21,910 bases of DNA from an uncultured Clostridia bacterium (GCA_944381225.1 CALWKJ010000010.1:1-21910), one strand, 5' to 3'. Counted from the first letter of the stretch, positions 1 to 7,530 are shown. Notes: generated by a model from the sequence alone, not told the origin. Numbers and translations: made by a program.

Positions 1-50
1 GGTCACTACTCTCGTGCGAAGCATGTCTTCGCTTTCAAGCAGTGCTTTGT
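1..50. other. GC-richer window edge, unassigned
   Basis: The first ~49 bases are about half G+C, clearly above the surrounding sequence. They contain a perfect 6-bp inverted repeat (GCGAAG/CTTCGC with a 5-base loop). On the minus strand one frame reads through to the window edge without a stop (…ALLESEDMLRTRVVT), but I see no good start or ribosome binding site and I do not recognise it. It could be the start of a gene leaving the window, part of a structured RNA, or a spurious frame. Confidence 0.25.
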
Positions 51-104
51 TTTTTTGTTGACCTTTTGGCTTGCTTTTTTAAAATTTAAACAATTTCAAA
101 AATT

Positions 105-181
105 TGGTGGCGATGAGTAGATTCGAACCACTGACCTTGCGGGTATGAACCGCACGCTCTAGCCAACTGAGCTACATCGCC
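105..181 (-). tRNA. tRNA-Met(CAT), elongator type, CCA encoded
   Basis: The minus strand folds as a standard cloverleaf. The acceptor is GGCGATG/CATCGCC with A73 and an encoded CCA (105-107). The D arm is GCTC…GAGC, the anticodon stem is TGCGG/CCGCA around loop TTCATAC (anticodon CAT), and the T arm is AGTGG-TTCGAAT-CTACT. The fully paired first acceptor base pair argues against the initiator. The sequence resembles elongator tRNA-Met of Bacillota. A CAT anticodon could also be the lysidine-modified Ile2 tRNA, which is less likely from the overall sequence. Confidence 0.93.
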
Positions 182-209
182 AAAAACAACTTTCTCAAAT
201 TGCTAAGTG

Positions 210-238
210 ATTATATCTTATAAATAGTCGTTTGTCAA
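210..238 (-). promoter_or_regulatory. Consensus sigma-A promoter of tRNA-Met
   Basis: The minus strand has TTGACA (233-238), a 17-base spacer and TATAAT (210-215), a perfect match to the housekeeping consensus. It lies about 29 bases upstream of the tRNA 5' end, so the leader would be about 20 bases. It sits just after the gpmI stop, so the tRNA has its own strong promoter. Confidence 0.85.
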
Positions 239-277
239 CATTTTTTTCTATATATACTTATAAAATTTTATTCTTAT

Positions 278-1774
278 TTAAAACAATGGAGATTCCATAT
301 AGTCTGGAATTTTAATGTTCAATAATTTTAATATTGTTGGGGCAACATTGCATAATTTTCCCCTTTTTAATTTTACTTTTTTATTTTTTTCACTAACAAG
401 CCAAAGTGGAACTGGATTTGTTGTATGACTTGTTAAAATGTTTCCATTTTTATCAATCATTTCTTCTGCATTTCCATGGTCGGCAGTAATAATACAATCT
501 CCTCCAGCCATTAATGTAGCAAGCGCCATTGCGTACGCACATTTGTCAATAACTTTTATCGTTTCCTTTGTTGCTTCCATGTTACCTGTATGCCCCAGCA
601 TATCCGCGTTTGATAAATTGACCAAAATAAAATCATATTTTTTTTGTACTATTTGTCTTAAAACTTCATCTGTAATCTCATAAGCTTTCATTTTGGGAAC
701 AACTGAATAGTCTTGAACATTTTCTGATTCTATTAATTTTCTATCTTCGCCGTCATATGGCTTTTCTATTCCTCCATTAAAGAAAAATGTTACATGAGCA
801 TATTTTGTTGTTTCGCTTATGTGAAGTTGTTTTAATCCCTCTTTTGAAATTATGCTTGATAAATTGTTCTCAATTTTTTCAGGTGGGAACGCAATCAATA
901 CATTTTTAAACGTTTCATCATATTCTGTCATGCAACAAAATTTTAAATCATGTATGTTTTTTGTTTCAAATTCTTTAAATTCGCTTTGAGTAAAAGCCCT
1001 TGTGATTTCCCTTGCTCTATCTGTTCTAAAATTATAAAAAATTACACCGTCATAACTATTAATTGTTTTTGCCTTACCAATTATGGTTGGCAAAACAAAC
1101 TCATCAAAAACGTTTGCTTCATAGCTTTCTTCAACAGCTTTAACTGCAGAGGTATAATACCTTTCTGCTCTGCCAAGTGCCATCATGTCATATGCTTTTT
1201 CAACTCTATCCCATCTGTTTTCCCTGTCCATAGCATACACTCTGCCAATTAAAGAAACAATTTTTGCTTTATCTTTAACTTTGTTTTCAAATTCTTTAAT
1301 AAAGTTTAAACCACTATTTTTTAAAGTATCTCTCCCATCTAATATTGCATGAACACAGATGTTTTTAATGCCCTTATCATTTGCCATGTCAATTAATGCA
1401 TAGAGATGATTTATATGAGAATGTACTCCACCATTTGACAATAGTCCAACAAGATGCAAATTTGAATTGTTTTTTAAAACATGCTTAATTACCTCACAAA
1501 AAGCTTCATTTTTAAAAAATTCTCCTGTTTTTATTGCGTTATTAATTCGAGGCAAATCTTGATAAACAATTCTACCAGCGCCAAGATTTAAATGCCCCAC
1601 TTCACTATTACCCATTTGTCCAGCATTGAGACCAACAGCTTCGCCACTTGCTAAAAGCGTTGTGTGAGGATATATTTTTAATTTATTCAAATGAGGTGTG
1701 CCACTAAGTTTTATTGCATTGCCAAATTTTTTTTTATTTATTCCAAATCCATCTAAAACAATTAAAGTTACCAT
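278..1774 (-). CDS. gpmI: 2,3-bisphosphoglycerate-independent phosphoglycerate mutase
   Basis: Interconverts 3- and 2-phosphoglycerate in glycolysis and gluconeogenesis. It is a cytosolic Mn-dependent enzyme of the alkaline phosphatase superfamily. The 498 residues are close to the family length (~510). Visible motifs are the N-terminal metal site VLDGFG (residues 6-11), the catalytic serine in GNSEVGH (Ser57), ILDGRDT, the substrate loop FYNFRTDRAREITRAF, and the C-terminal metal motif TADHGNAEEM. The ATG at 1774 gives the canonical N-terminus. There is no ribosome binding site before it; instead a promoter places transcription start at the ATG (see the promoter entry). It stands alone between terminators and tRNA-Met, and I see no other glycolytic gene here. 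The family is certain. Confidence 0.97.
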   Translation of the reverse strand: MVTLIVLDGFGINKKKFGNAIKLSGTPHLNKLKIYPHTTLLASGEAVGLNAGQMGNSEVGHLNLGAGRIVYQDLPRINNAIKTGEFFKNEAFCEVIKHVLKNNSNLHLVGLLSNGGVHSHINHLYALIDMANDKGIKNICVHAILDGRDTLKNSGLNFIKEFENKVKDKAKIVSLIGRVYAMDRENRWDRVEKAYDMMALGRAERYYTSAVKAVEESYEANVFDEFVLPTIIGKAKTINSYDGVIFYNFRTDRAREITRAFTQSEFKEFETKNIHDLKFCCMTEYDETFKNVLIAFPPEKIENNLSSIISKEGLKQLHISETTKYAHVTFFFNGGIEKPYDGEDRKLIESENVQDYSVVPKMKAYEITDEVLRQIVQKKYDFILVNLSNADMLGHTGNMEATKETIKVIDKCAYAMALATLMAGGDCIITADHGNAEEMIDKNGNILTSHTTNPVPLWLVSEKNKKVKLKRGKLCNVAPTILKLLNIKIPDYMESPLF

Positions 1775-1780
1775 GTTTAT

Positions 1781-1809
1781 ATGTTAAGTATTCAACTTAA
1801 AATAGTCAA
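1781..1809 (-). promoter_or_regulatory. gpmI promoter, leaderless position
   Basis: The minus strand has TTGACT (1804-1809), a 17-base spacer and TAACAT (1781-1786), then 6 bases to the ATG. The expected start of transcription is therefore the A of the ATG, which fits the absence of a ribosome binding site. An inverted repeat TTAAGT-N5-ACTTAA (1785-1801) overlaps the -10 element and spacer and could be an operator. Confidence 0.5.
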
Positions 1810-1822
1810 GCAGATTGCAACT

Positions 1823-1851
1823 AAAAAACAACGGCAACATGCCGTTGTTTT
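1823..1851 (-). terminator. Intrinsic terminator after the PH-domain gene
   Basis: A perfect 11-bp hairpin, AAAACAACGGC / GCCGTTGTTTT with loop AACAT (+ strand), is followed on the minus strand by six T. It lies downstream of the PH-domain gene and just before the gpmI promoter. On the plus strand it also has a T-rich tail. Confidence 0.85.
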
Positions 1852-1864
1852 ATTTTTAAATAAA

Positions 1865-2242
1865 TTAATAATTAAATTCTGCAACGCTAAAGCCTCTTTT
1901 TGATTTTTCTTCTTCAATTTGCGTTGCCAACAAATTTCTAACCCGACTAGGATTTTTTACATTAATCAGAGCAAAATTTGGAGTGCTTTCGTCCTTTGAA
2001 TACAATAATATTGTTCCAACTCCAAATATCTTTTGCCACAATGACGAAGTCATAGAAATATCATATATTCTGTACAAATTTACTTCTTCTTCCTTTGTGG
2101 AAAATATACCTGTTTTTACAAAAATTTTTGTCCACTCTTCAGTGCAAACCAAATCGTAAACTGTGAAAGAAATAGGCATTCCTAAAATTCTTTTTCTATC
2201 ATGCCATTTAACTTCAGCCCCTTGACCCCATTTGTTAGCCAT
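1865..2242 (-). CDS. Small bacterial PH-domain protein
   Basis: 125 residues that match the bacterial PH family (bPH_2 / YdbS-type) along their whole length. The pattern has a first strand pair (SFTVYDLVCTEEWTKIFVKTG), then EVNLYRIYDISMTSS, the signature KIFGVGTILLYSKDE, and a C-terminal helix (NPSRVRNLLATQIEEEK). No membrane helix is present, so it is probably cytosolic. The molecular function of these domains is poorly known; they are often linked to membrane proteins or envelope stress. The start is supported by AAGGAG just upstream. It is divergent from the SHOCT membrane protein at 2361, and the two may be functionally linked (inference from context only). Confidence 0.8.
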   Translation of the reverse strand: MANKWGQGAEVKWHDRKRILGMPISFTVYDLVCTEEWTKIFVKTGIFSTKEEEVNLYRIYDISMTSSLWQKIFGVGTILLYSKDESTPNFALINVKNPSRVRNLLATQIEEEKSKRGFSVAEFNY

Positions 2243-2262
2243 AATTTGCTCCTTACAAAAAT

Positions 2263-2291
2263 ATATTACATTAAACTTAAAAAAATGTCCA
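2263..2291 (-). promoter_or_regulatory. Promoter of the PH-domain gene
   Basis: The minus strand has TGGACA (2286-2291), a 17-base spacer and TAATAT (2263-2268), about 20 bases upstream of the ATG at 2242. It is back to back with the promoter of the divergent membrane protein. Confidence 0.5.
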
Positions 2292-2300
2292 GCATTTTAT

Positions 2301-2329
2301 TTGCTTTTAATTGTATACTTTTATAAAAT
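2301..2329 (+). promoter_or_regulatory. Promoter of the SHOCT membrane protein gene
   Basis: TTGCTT (2301-2306), 17-base spacer, TAAAAT (2324-2329), about 31 bases upstream of the ATG at 2361. It is a reasonable sigma-A match but unremarkable in such AT-rich DNA. Confidence 0.45.
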
Positions 2330-2360
2330 TATGCTATATTTAATATATAGGAGAATTGCA

Positions 2361-3122
2361 ATGAAACGAAAAGCAATGTTAAGCGGGGCTTTAATTCTTT
2401 CAGTTTTATATTCATTTATGCTTGTTGGCACAATTATTTTGGCTGTTTCTGCTGTTGTGTACTATTTTATGGGGCAGTCAGTTCAAATAATAAATGACTT
2501 ATTTCTCCCATTGCTTAACCCATTTCTTGTCATGGGAAAAGTATGGATGCTTGTTTTTGTGTTTTTAACAATAATCGCATGTGTTTTTATGCTTGTTTTG
2601 TCAACGCGATTTATAAAATATTCAAGTGCCGAAAAAGATATGTTTTTAAGAAAAAAATCCATGATGATTTTTTATTTAATTTGCTTGATTTTGGCAATGG
2701 GTGGCTACAGTTACTGGTTTGCATACAATTTATCTAAGTTCACCTTTAATGCAAAAACGCTTGTAAATGTGGTTTTAATAATTATAATTTCTCTGCATTT
2801 AATAAGTGCAATTTTAATTTGCATATCTATGGGCAAGGAATTGACTTTTTCAAATCAACAAATAACAGTGCAACCTGTTGCTCCTCAATCTCAAAATCGA
2901 CCAGCAATTTACACTGCTGGGCTTGAAGAACAAGTTGAAGAACAGGTTGAAACAAAAACTCAGGAAACAAAAAAATCACCACAACATCTTGAAGAAAGTT
3001 TGTCGTCAAAAAAGTTAATTGAAAGTATTGGAAAACTCGAACAAATGCGTAAAGAAGGGTCCATTTCTGCAGTTGAATACACTCAACTAAGAGGTCAATT
3101 AATAAAAAAATTTACAAAATAG
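2361..3122 (+). CDS. Four-helix membrane protein with C-terminal SHOCT domain
   Basis: 253 residues. The start at 2361 is chosen because AGGAG lies 8 bases upstream; the frame is open further 5' but without a better site. Four hydrophobic helices lie roughly at residues 9-35, 58-83, 95-118 and 130-156. A polar Gln/Glu-rich linker follows (EEQVEEQVETKTQETKK), and the last ~35 residues resemble the SHOCT (short C-terminal) domain: LIESIGKLEQMRKEGSIS…EYTQLRGQLIKK. SHOCT domains are helical hairpins found at protein ends, often on membrane or PH-like proteins, and are thought to mediate oligomerisation. The specific function is unknown. It ends one base from the convergent glnN stop codon with no terminator between. 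It is one of 19 genes here and the only one ending in TAG. Confidence 0.75.
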   Translation: MKRKAMLSGALILSVLYSFMLVGTIILAVSAVVYYFMGQSVQIINDLFLPLLNPFLVMGKVWMLVFVFLTIIACVFMLVLSTRFIKYSSAEKDMFLRKKSMMIFYLICLILAMGGYSYWFAYNLSKFTFNAKTLVNVVLIIIISLHLISAILICISMGKELTFSNQQITVQPVAPQSQNRPAIYTAGLEEQVEEQVETKTQETKKSPQHLEESLSSKKLIESIGKLEQMRKEGSISAVEYTQLRGQLIKKFTK

Positions 3123-3123
3123 T

Positions 3124-5208
3124 TTATGTATAACTAGCAAATATATCGTCGTATGTAATAAATGGTTGAAATTTTTTTGGCAGAAATTTTTCAACATCAA
3201 AATACATATAACGCAAATCATTCATACAATTAATTAAAACATTTTTAATTTCAAGAGCTTTTGTCTCTTGATTTTCTATTTTTTCAATCTTTTGTATTTT
3301 TTCACACAAAAAATGTGTTTGTTTTTTTAACAACTCTATTTTTTCATTCATTTCAAAAATGTATTTCAATTCTTTTTCAGTATCTAATTTTAAGCTTTGT
3401 TTTTTGGTTATATATTTCATGAAATACAATAAATAATCCTCTAGCTTTGGAATTATATATTTCATTGACATTTTTCTCATTGTTCTAGCCTCTAATAGTG
3501 CTTTATCACAATAATCATTTACAAAGATGTTGTATTTAATTATAATTTCGTTTTCGCTCATTATATTGTTATCTTTTAATAATTTTACATTTTTACTGTC
3601 AAGTAAGCACTTAAAAGAGTCAATGCAACATGATTGAGAAACAAGCCCTCTGCGTTTTGCTTCTTCTTCCCAATTTTTGCTGTAGCAATTCCCATTAAAT
3701 ATAATTCTTTCATGCTTTTTAATTTTTTTAGCAACAATTTCTTTTATTGCTTGATTAACGTTTACAGATGCTTTTAAAAATTCATACATTTCTTTTAATT
3801 CTGAACCAACAATAGTTGCCAATACACAATTACAAAGTGTGGGATTTTGCGATGCTCCCAACATTCTAAATTCAAATTTATTTTCCGTAAAAGCAAATGG
3901 GGAAGTTCTGTTTCTATCGCAATTATCGCTTACTGTTTTTGCAATACCAAAAGCTTCCAAATCCAAAGCGCGCTTAGTTTTTTTATTAGGTATGTCGTTA
4001 ATAAAATTATTAATACGCTCCAACATATCTTTCCCAACATAAACAGATATAATTGACGGAGGTGCCTCATATCCTCCCAGCCTTAAATCATTTGTGTAAC
4101 TAGATACCGAGGCTTTTAATAAGTCGTAGTGTTTATCAATCGCAGATATTACTGCTGTAAAAAACAACATAAAAACCTTTTGCTCACAACAGTTATAATC
4201 TAATAAATTAACTCCTTCATCTGTTGATATTGACCAATTATTGTGTTTTCCACTTCCGTTTAATTTATAAAAAGGCTTCTCATGAAAAACAACTTGCAGA
4301 TTGTGTTTATTTGCTACGTTTTGCATAATGTCCATCAAAAGCATGTTTTGATCCGTTGCTATATTTGCGTCCCTGTAAACAGCAACAATTTCATGTTGCA
4401 ATGGTGCAACTTCGTTATGTTGAATTTTTGCTAAAATGCCAACCTTCCACAATTCTCTGTCAAGGTCGTGCATAAACGCACTTATTTTACTATCTATTTT
4501 GCAAAAATAATGTCCAAAATCCTTTTGATTTTTAACTGTATCATCAAAAAAAAGTGTTCTAAAACAAGAGACCATATCAATTCGTTGATTAAAAACTTCT
4601 TTGTCTATTAAGAAAAACTCTTGTTCCATTCCAGATTTACAACTAACAGATTTTACTTTGTAATTTAATAGTTGTAAAATTTTTTTAGATTGTGTATTCA
4701 TAAAGTCCATTGCTCTTAATAATGAAGTTTTTTCATCAAGGGCCAATCCTGTGTAGCTGCATAAAGCTGTTGGTATGTATAAGATTTTGTTTTTATTAAA
4801 ATCTTCTTTAATAAAAATTGGACTAGAATAGTCCCAAACAGTGTATCCTCTTGCTTCAAATGTTAATCTTTCTCCACCACTAGGAAAACTTGATGCATCA
4901 GTTTCGCCTTTTATTAAACAGTTTTCATTAAAAACATTAATAGAATTTCCTAAATTGTCAAAATCTAAAAAACTTATTTCCTTCCCTGCACTTTTACCAT
5001 GCAATGGAAAAAACCAATGAGTATAGTGTGTAGCCCCCATTGAAATAGCCCATTTTTTTATCGCTTTTGCTATTTTTTGAGCCAAAGACAAATCTAAACT
5101 CTGTTTTGTTTCTTTTATTTTAAGAAATTTTTTAAATGCCTTTTTACTAATATATTTTTTTAATTTTTCATCTGTAAGAACATTACATGCAAACAATCCG
5201 TTTTGAAT
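3124..5208 (-). CDS. glnN: Glutamine synthetase type III
   Basis: Makes glutamine from glutamate, ammonia and ATP; cytosolic dodecamer of the GSIII class found in Bacteroidota and many Clostridia. About 694 residues, normal for GSIII and far longer than GSI. Visible blocks are ATHYTHWFFPLHGKSAGK near the N-terminus, GMEQEFFLID (catalytic beta strand), APLQHEIVAVYRDANIATDQ, FHEKPFYKLNGSGKHNNWS (nucleotide/glutamate site) and the FEFRMLGASQNP block, followed by a long helical C-terminus. The start is unusual. The first TTG (5196) is 20 bases from a perfect AGGAGG (5217-5222), whereas ATT codons at 5206-5208 and 5209-5211 are 8 and 5 bases from it, and an in-frame TAG at 5221-5223 closes the frame. 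I take ATT 5208. metK lies upstream on the same strand, but a promoter and palindrome separate them. Confidence 0.95.
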   Translation of the reverse strand: MQNGLFACNVLTDEKLKKYISKKAFKKFLKIKETKQSLDLSLAQKIAKAIKKWAISMGATHYTHWFFPLHGKSAGKEISFLDFDNLGNSINVFNENCLIKGETDASSFPSGGERLTFEARGYTVWDYSSPIFIKEDFNKNKILYIPTALCSYTGLALDEKTSLLRAMDFMNTQSKKILQLLNYKVKSVSCKSGMEQEFFLIDKEVFNQRIDMVSCFRTLFFDDTVKNQKDFGHYFCKIDSKISAFMHDLDRELWKVGILAKIQHNEVAPLQHEIVAVYRDANIATDQNMLLMDIMQNVANKHNLQVVFHEKPFYKLNGSGKHNNWSISTDEGVNLLDYNCCEQKVFMLFFTAVISAIDKHYDLLKASVSSYTNDLRLGGYEAPPSIISVYVGKDMLERINNFINDIPNKKTKRALDLEAFGIAKTVSDNCDRNRTSPFAFTENKFEFRMLGASQNPTLCNCVLATIVGSELKEMYEFLKASVNVNQAIKEIVAKKIKKHERIIFNGNCYSKNWEEEAKRRGLVSQSCCIDSFKCLLDSKNVKLLKDNNIMSENEIIIKYNIFVNDYCDKALLEARTMRKMSMKYIIPKLEDYLLYFMKYITKKQSLKLDTEKELKYIFEMNEKIELLKKQTHFLCEKIQKIEKIENQETKALEIKNVLINCMNDLRYMYFDVEKFLPKKFQPFITYDDIFASYT

Positions 5209-5216
5209 AATACTGT

Positions 5217-5222
5217 CCTCCT
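5217..5222 (-). promoter_or_regulatory. Ribosome binding site that decides the glnN start
   Basis: Perfect AGGAGG on the minus strand. The only codons at normal spacing in the glnN frame are two ATT codons (8 and 5 bases away). No ATG, GTG or TTG lies between it and TTG 5196, which is 20 bases away. Confidence 0.8.
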
Positions 5223-5232
5223 ACATACAAAA

Positions 5233-5261
5233 ATTATAATGTAGAATAATAATTCTACACA
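5233..5261 (-). promoter_or_regulatory. glnN promoter with palindromic operator candidate
   Basis: The minus strand has TATAAT (5233-5238) with a 17-base spacer and a weak -35, TGTGTA (5256-5261). A perfect inverted repeat, TGTAGAAT-AATA-ATTCTACA (5240-5259), fills the spacer and reaches into the -35 element, where a bound repressor would block polymerase. It does not fit the GlnR/TnrA box (TGTNA-N7-TNACA), because the spacing is too long. As a hairpin followed by an AT-rich stretch it could instead be a weak terminator after metK. Confidence 0.5.
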
Positions 5262-5296
5262 TATTTATATATGCAGTTTAAAAGAATATTGCAAAT

Positions 5297-6391
5297 TTAA
5301 ATTTTAAGTTTTTTTATTTTTTCCCAACTGTAATAATCTTTGCCAAAGTGCCCGTAACAAGCAGTGTCTTTATATATTGGGCATAGCAAATTTAATTCAT
5401 CAATTATATTTTGCGTAGAGAAATCAAAATTTTTTTGCACTATTTCATATAATTTATTTAGTTCGATTTTTTGTGTATTAAATGTTTCAATGTACAAACT
5501 TGTTGGGTATTCCATTCCAATTACATAACTCACAGACACCTCGCATCTGTCAGCCAAATTATTCGCCACTATGTTTTTTGCAACATATCTAGCATAATAA
5601 GCCCCACTTCTGTCAACTTTGCTTGCGTTTTTGCTAGAAAAACAACCTCCTCCAACTTTTCCCACACCGCCGTAAGTATCTACAATTATTTTTCTTCCAA
5701 CGCAACCACTATCAGCAAAACTCCCCCATATTGTAAACTTTTTTGAAGGATTTATAATAATTTTTAAATTGTCTGTTTTTAATGCTTTGTATTTTTTTAA
5801 CACCTCATCTATTACATTGTTTTTTACAATATCACATATTTCTTTGTATTTTAGGTTTTCAGTATGTGAAATAGAAATTAACAAACTGGATATAGAAACG
5901 GGTAAATCATTAATATATTCTACCGTAACCTGAGATTTTGCATCTGCTTTAAATCTTTTGTCTGTTTTTCTATAACCTTCGTAAACTTTCATTAAATCAT
6001 GCGCGATATTTATTGGCATAGGCATATAATTGTCACTTTCGTTTGTTGCATAACCAAAAACCATGCCTTGGTCATTTGCCATAATTTTTTCTTTAATTAC
6101 TGCCTCATTAATGTCTGGAGATTGTAATGATATTTCTTTAATAATTTCAAATTCACAATCATATCCAATTTCTTTTAAAACATTTTTTGCTATTTTATCA
6201 TAATCAATTTTGGCATTGGTGCTCGCCTCTCCGTAAATAAAAAGTTTGTTGTTTTTTATTGCACATTCTACAGCCATTTGAGAATTTGGATCTTGTCTTA
6301 AAGCTTCATCCAAAAAACTATCTGCAATAATATCGCAGGTTTTGTCTGGATGCCCACAATTAACGCTTTCACTTGTTATAAACTTTTTCAT
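5297..6391 (-). CDS. metK: S-adenosylmethionine synthetase, divergent
   Basis: Forms S-adenosylmethionine from methionine and ATP. 364 residues from the second Met, against ~390-400 in most bacteria. ATG 6391 is preferred because GGGAG (6398-6402) lies 6 bases from it but directly abuts ATG 6397. Conserved features are SESVNCGHPDK, LFIYGEAST, QSPDIN, NDQGMVFGYATNE, DAKSQVTVEY, GRKIIVDTYGG, KVDRSGAYYARYVAKNIVA and GHFGKDYYSWE. Several normally near-invariant positions differ: GAGDQG reads MANDQG, and the P-loop-like GGAFSGKD reads GGCFSSKN. The metal- and phosphate-binding Asp, Lys and His residues I can align are kept, so activity is likely. No S-box or SAM riboswitch is visible upstream; the leader is only ~30 bases. 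Confidence 0.95.
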   Translation of the reverse strand: MKKFITSESVNCGHPDKTCDIIADSFLDEALRQDPNSQMAVECAIKNNKLFIYGEASTNAKIDYDKIAKNVLKEIGYDCEFEIIKEISLQSPDINEAVIKEKIMANDQGMVFGYATNESDNYMPMPINIAHDLMKVYEGYRKTDKRFKADAKSQVTVEYINDLPVSISSLLISISHTENLKYKEICDIVKNNVIDEVLKKYKALKTDNLKIIINPSKKFTIWGSFADSGCVGRKIIVDTYGGVGKVGGGCFSSKNASKVDRSGAYYARYVAKNIVANNLADRCEVSVSYVIGMEYPTSLYIETFNTQKIELNKLYEIVQKNFDFSTQNIIDELNLLCPIYKDTACYGHFGKDYYSWEKIKKLKI

Positions 6392-6430
6392 AATCATCTC
6401 CCATTTTATAATAACAATTTTAATGTATAT

Positions 6431-6459
6431 ATTATAATATGATTAACGAGTATTGACAT
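6431..6459 (-). promoter_or_regulatory. metK: metK promoter
   Basis: The minus strand has ATGTCA (6454-6459), a 17-base spacer and TATAAT (6431-6436). Its -35 element shares five bases with the -35 element of the divergent plus-strand promoter at 6453-6481. Confidence 0.55.
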
Positions 6460-6481
6460 TTTAACAAAAAAAGTATAAAAT
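6453..6481 (+). promoter_or_regulatory. Promoter of the kinase-helD pair
   Basis: TTGACA (6453-6458), 17-base spacer, TAAAAT (6476-6481). The -35 element is perfect. Transcription would begin near 6488, about 60 bases before the ATG at 6548. Confidence 0.7.
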
Positions 6482-6547
6482 ATTTTGGTAAAAATCAGCA
6501 ATAAAAAGTTGATTAAATTTTTTAAATTTATATTTGGAGGTTAGATT

Positions 6548-7510
6548 ATGGAAAGTTCTTTAATTAACTCTAACATTTATATAAATCTTGGTAAAAATCT
6601 TGTAAAAAATAAATGGAAAAATATTAAAATTTGTACAACTTTTTCAGATATGCAAAAAAAAGGTGTAACGATAAAAGTTTTTAATTCTAATTCTTTAAAC
6701 TTTATTAAAGAAATTAAAAAAACAAACGAAATTGTATGTTGCAATTTAGCAAATCAAATTGGCGTTGCTTGTTTACCATGCGAAATGGCTCATAAAGATG
6801 ATGTAAATGGTATTATCACCAAACAAAACTTAAACAGAAATCAAAAAATTATTTCAGCAGCAGGAATTTTATATGGAACGACAAATTCATATTCAAATTT
6901 TAAAAAATCTCTAGAAATGCTCCAAAAATCTTATAAATTTAAATTGGACAAAGATGAAATACTATTTCACATATATAAAATTGCCGTTATTGATCTTTTA
7001 ACTTTTCAAACCGATAGACATAAGTACAATGTACCATTCATTGTTGAAAAGGAAAATGATGGCAAATCATTAAAGCCTTATCCAATTTATGATAATGAAT
7101 TTGCATTTGGTCTTAGATTTTTATACAAAAAATTGGTAAATAAACAAGGCAATAAAAATTTTGATGAGACAGAATTTTTAAAACAATACTGTCATGACGC
7201 TATGTGTATTACTTTTAGTAAAAAACATAGCTACAATTATGAGGACTTGGTTGACGAACTAATAGTTTTAAGCAAATCAAATCCATTATATAAAACTTTT
7301 CTTCTTAATGCCATAAATAGTATAAATATTGATAAATGTTTAAACGATATAAAGAAAAAAGGCGTTATTTTAACCAAAGAACAAGAAGACATATATTCTA
7401 ATTGTATAAACTTATCTAAGAAAATATTTGTTAAAGAATTGTTAAAACATAAAATATTAACTAAGAAACAAAAAACTGCACTTAATGCCGAACAAAATCT
7501 AAATTTATAA
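6548..7510 (+). CDS. Compact HipA/CtkA-like protein kinase, putative
   Basis: 320 residues with a strong ribosome binding site (GGAGG at 6536-6540, 7 bases from ATG). The recognisable part resembles HipA-like Ser/Thr kinases. There is a possible ATP-site lysine in NSLNFIKEIKK, a helix region NEIVCCNLANQIGV, the strand DDVNGIITKQN, the catalytic-loop-like LLTFQTDRHKYNVPFIV (Asp, His, Asn as in DRHxxN) and the metal-binding-like PIYDNEFAFG (as DFG). It lacks the N-terminal HipA domain, so it is closer in size to CtkA-type kinases. No HipB-like helix-turn-helix partner is adjacent; the next gene, 20 bases on and probably co-transcribed, is helD. The substrate is unknown. The kinase assignment rests on motif pattern only and needs a profile search. 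Confidence 0.55.
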   Translation: MESSLINSNIYINLGKNLVKNKWKNIKICTTFSDMQKKGVTIKVFNSNSLNFIKEIKKTNEIVCCNLANQIGVACLPCEMAHKDDVNGIITKQNLNRNQKIISAAGILYGTTNSYSNFKKSLEMLQKSYKFKLDKDEILFHIYKIAVIDLLTFQTDRHKYNVPFIVEKENDGKSLKPYPIYDNEFAFGLRFLYKKLVNKQGNKNFDETEFLKQYCHDAMCITFSKKHSYNYEDLVDELIVLSKSNPLYKTFLLNAINSINIDKCLNDIKKKGVILTKEQEDIYSNCINLSKKIFVKELLKHKILTKKQKTALNAEQNLNL

Positions 7511-7530
7511 TAATTACAAAGGGAGATGCA

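Noticed and set aside
438..1252. Plus-strand frames opposite gpmI
   Set aside because: They are shadows of a well-conserved minus-strand gene with no support of their own.
5217..5261. GlnR/TnrA operator before glnN
   Set aside because: The palindrome half-sites do not have the TGTNA-N7-TNACA spacing.
6392..6547. SAM riboswitch upstream of metK
   Set aside because: The metK leader is only about 30 bases after its likely promoter and no S-box fold or terminator is visible.
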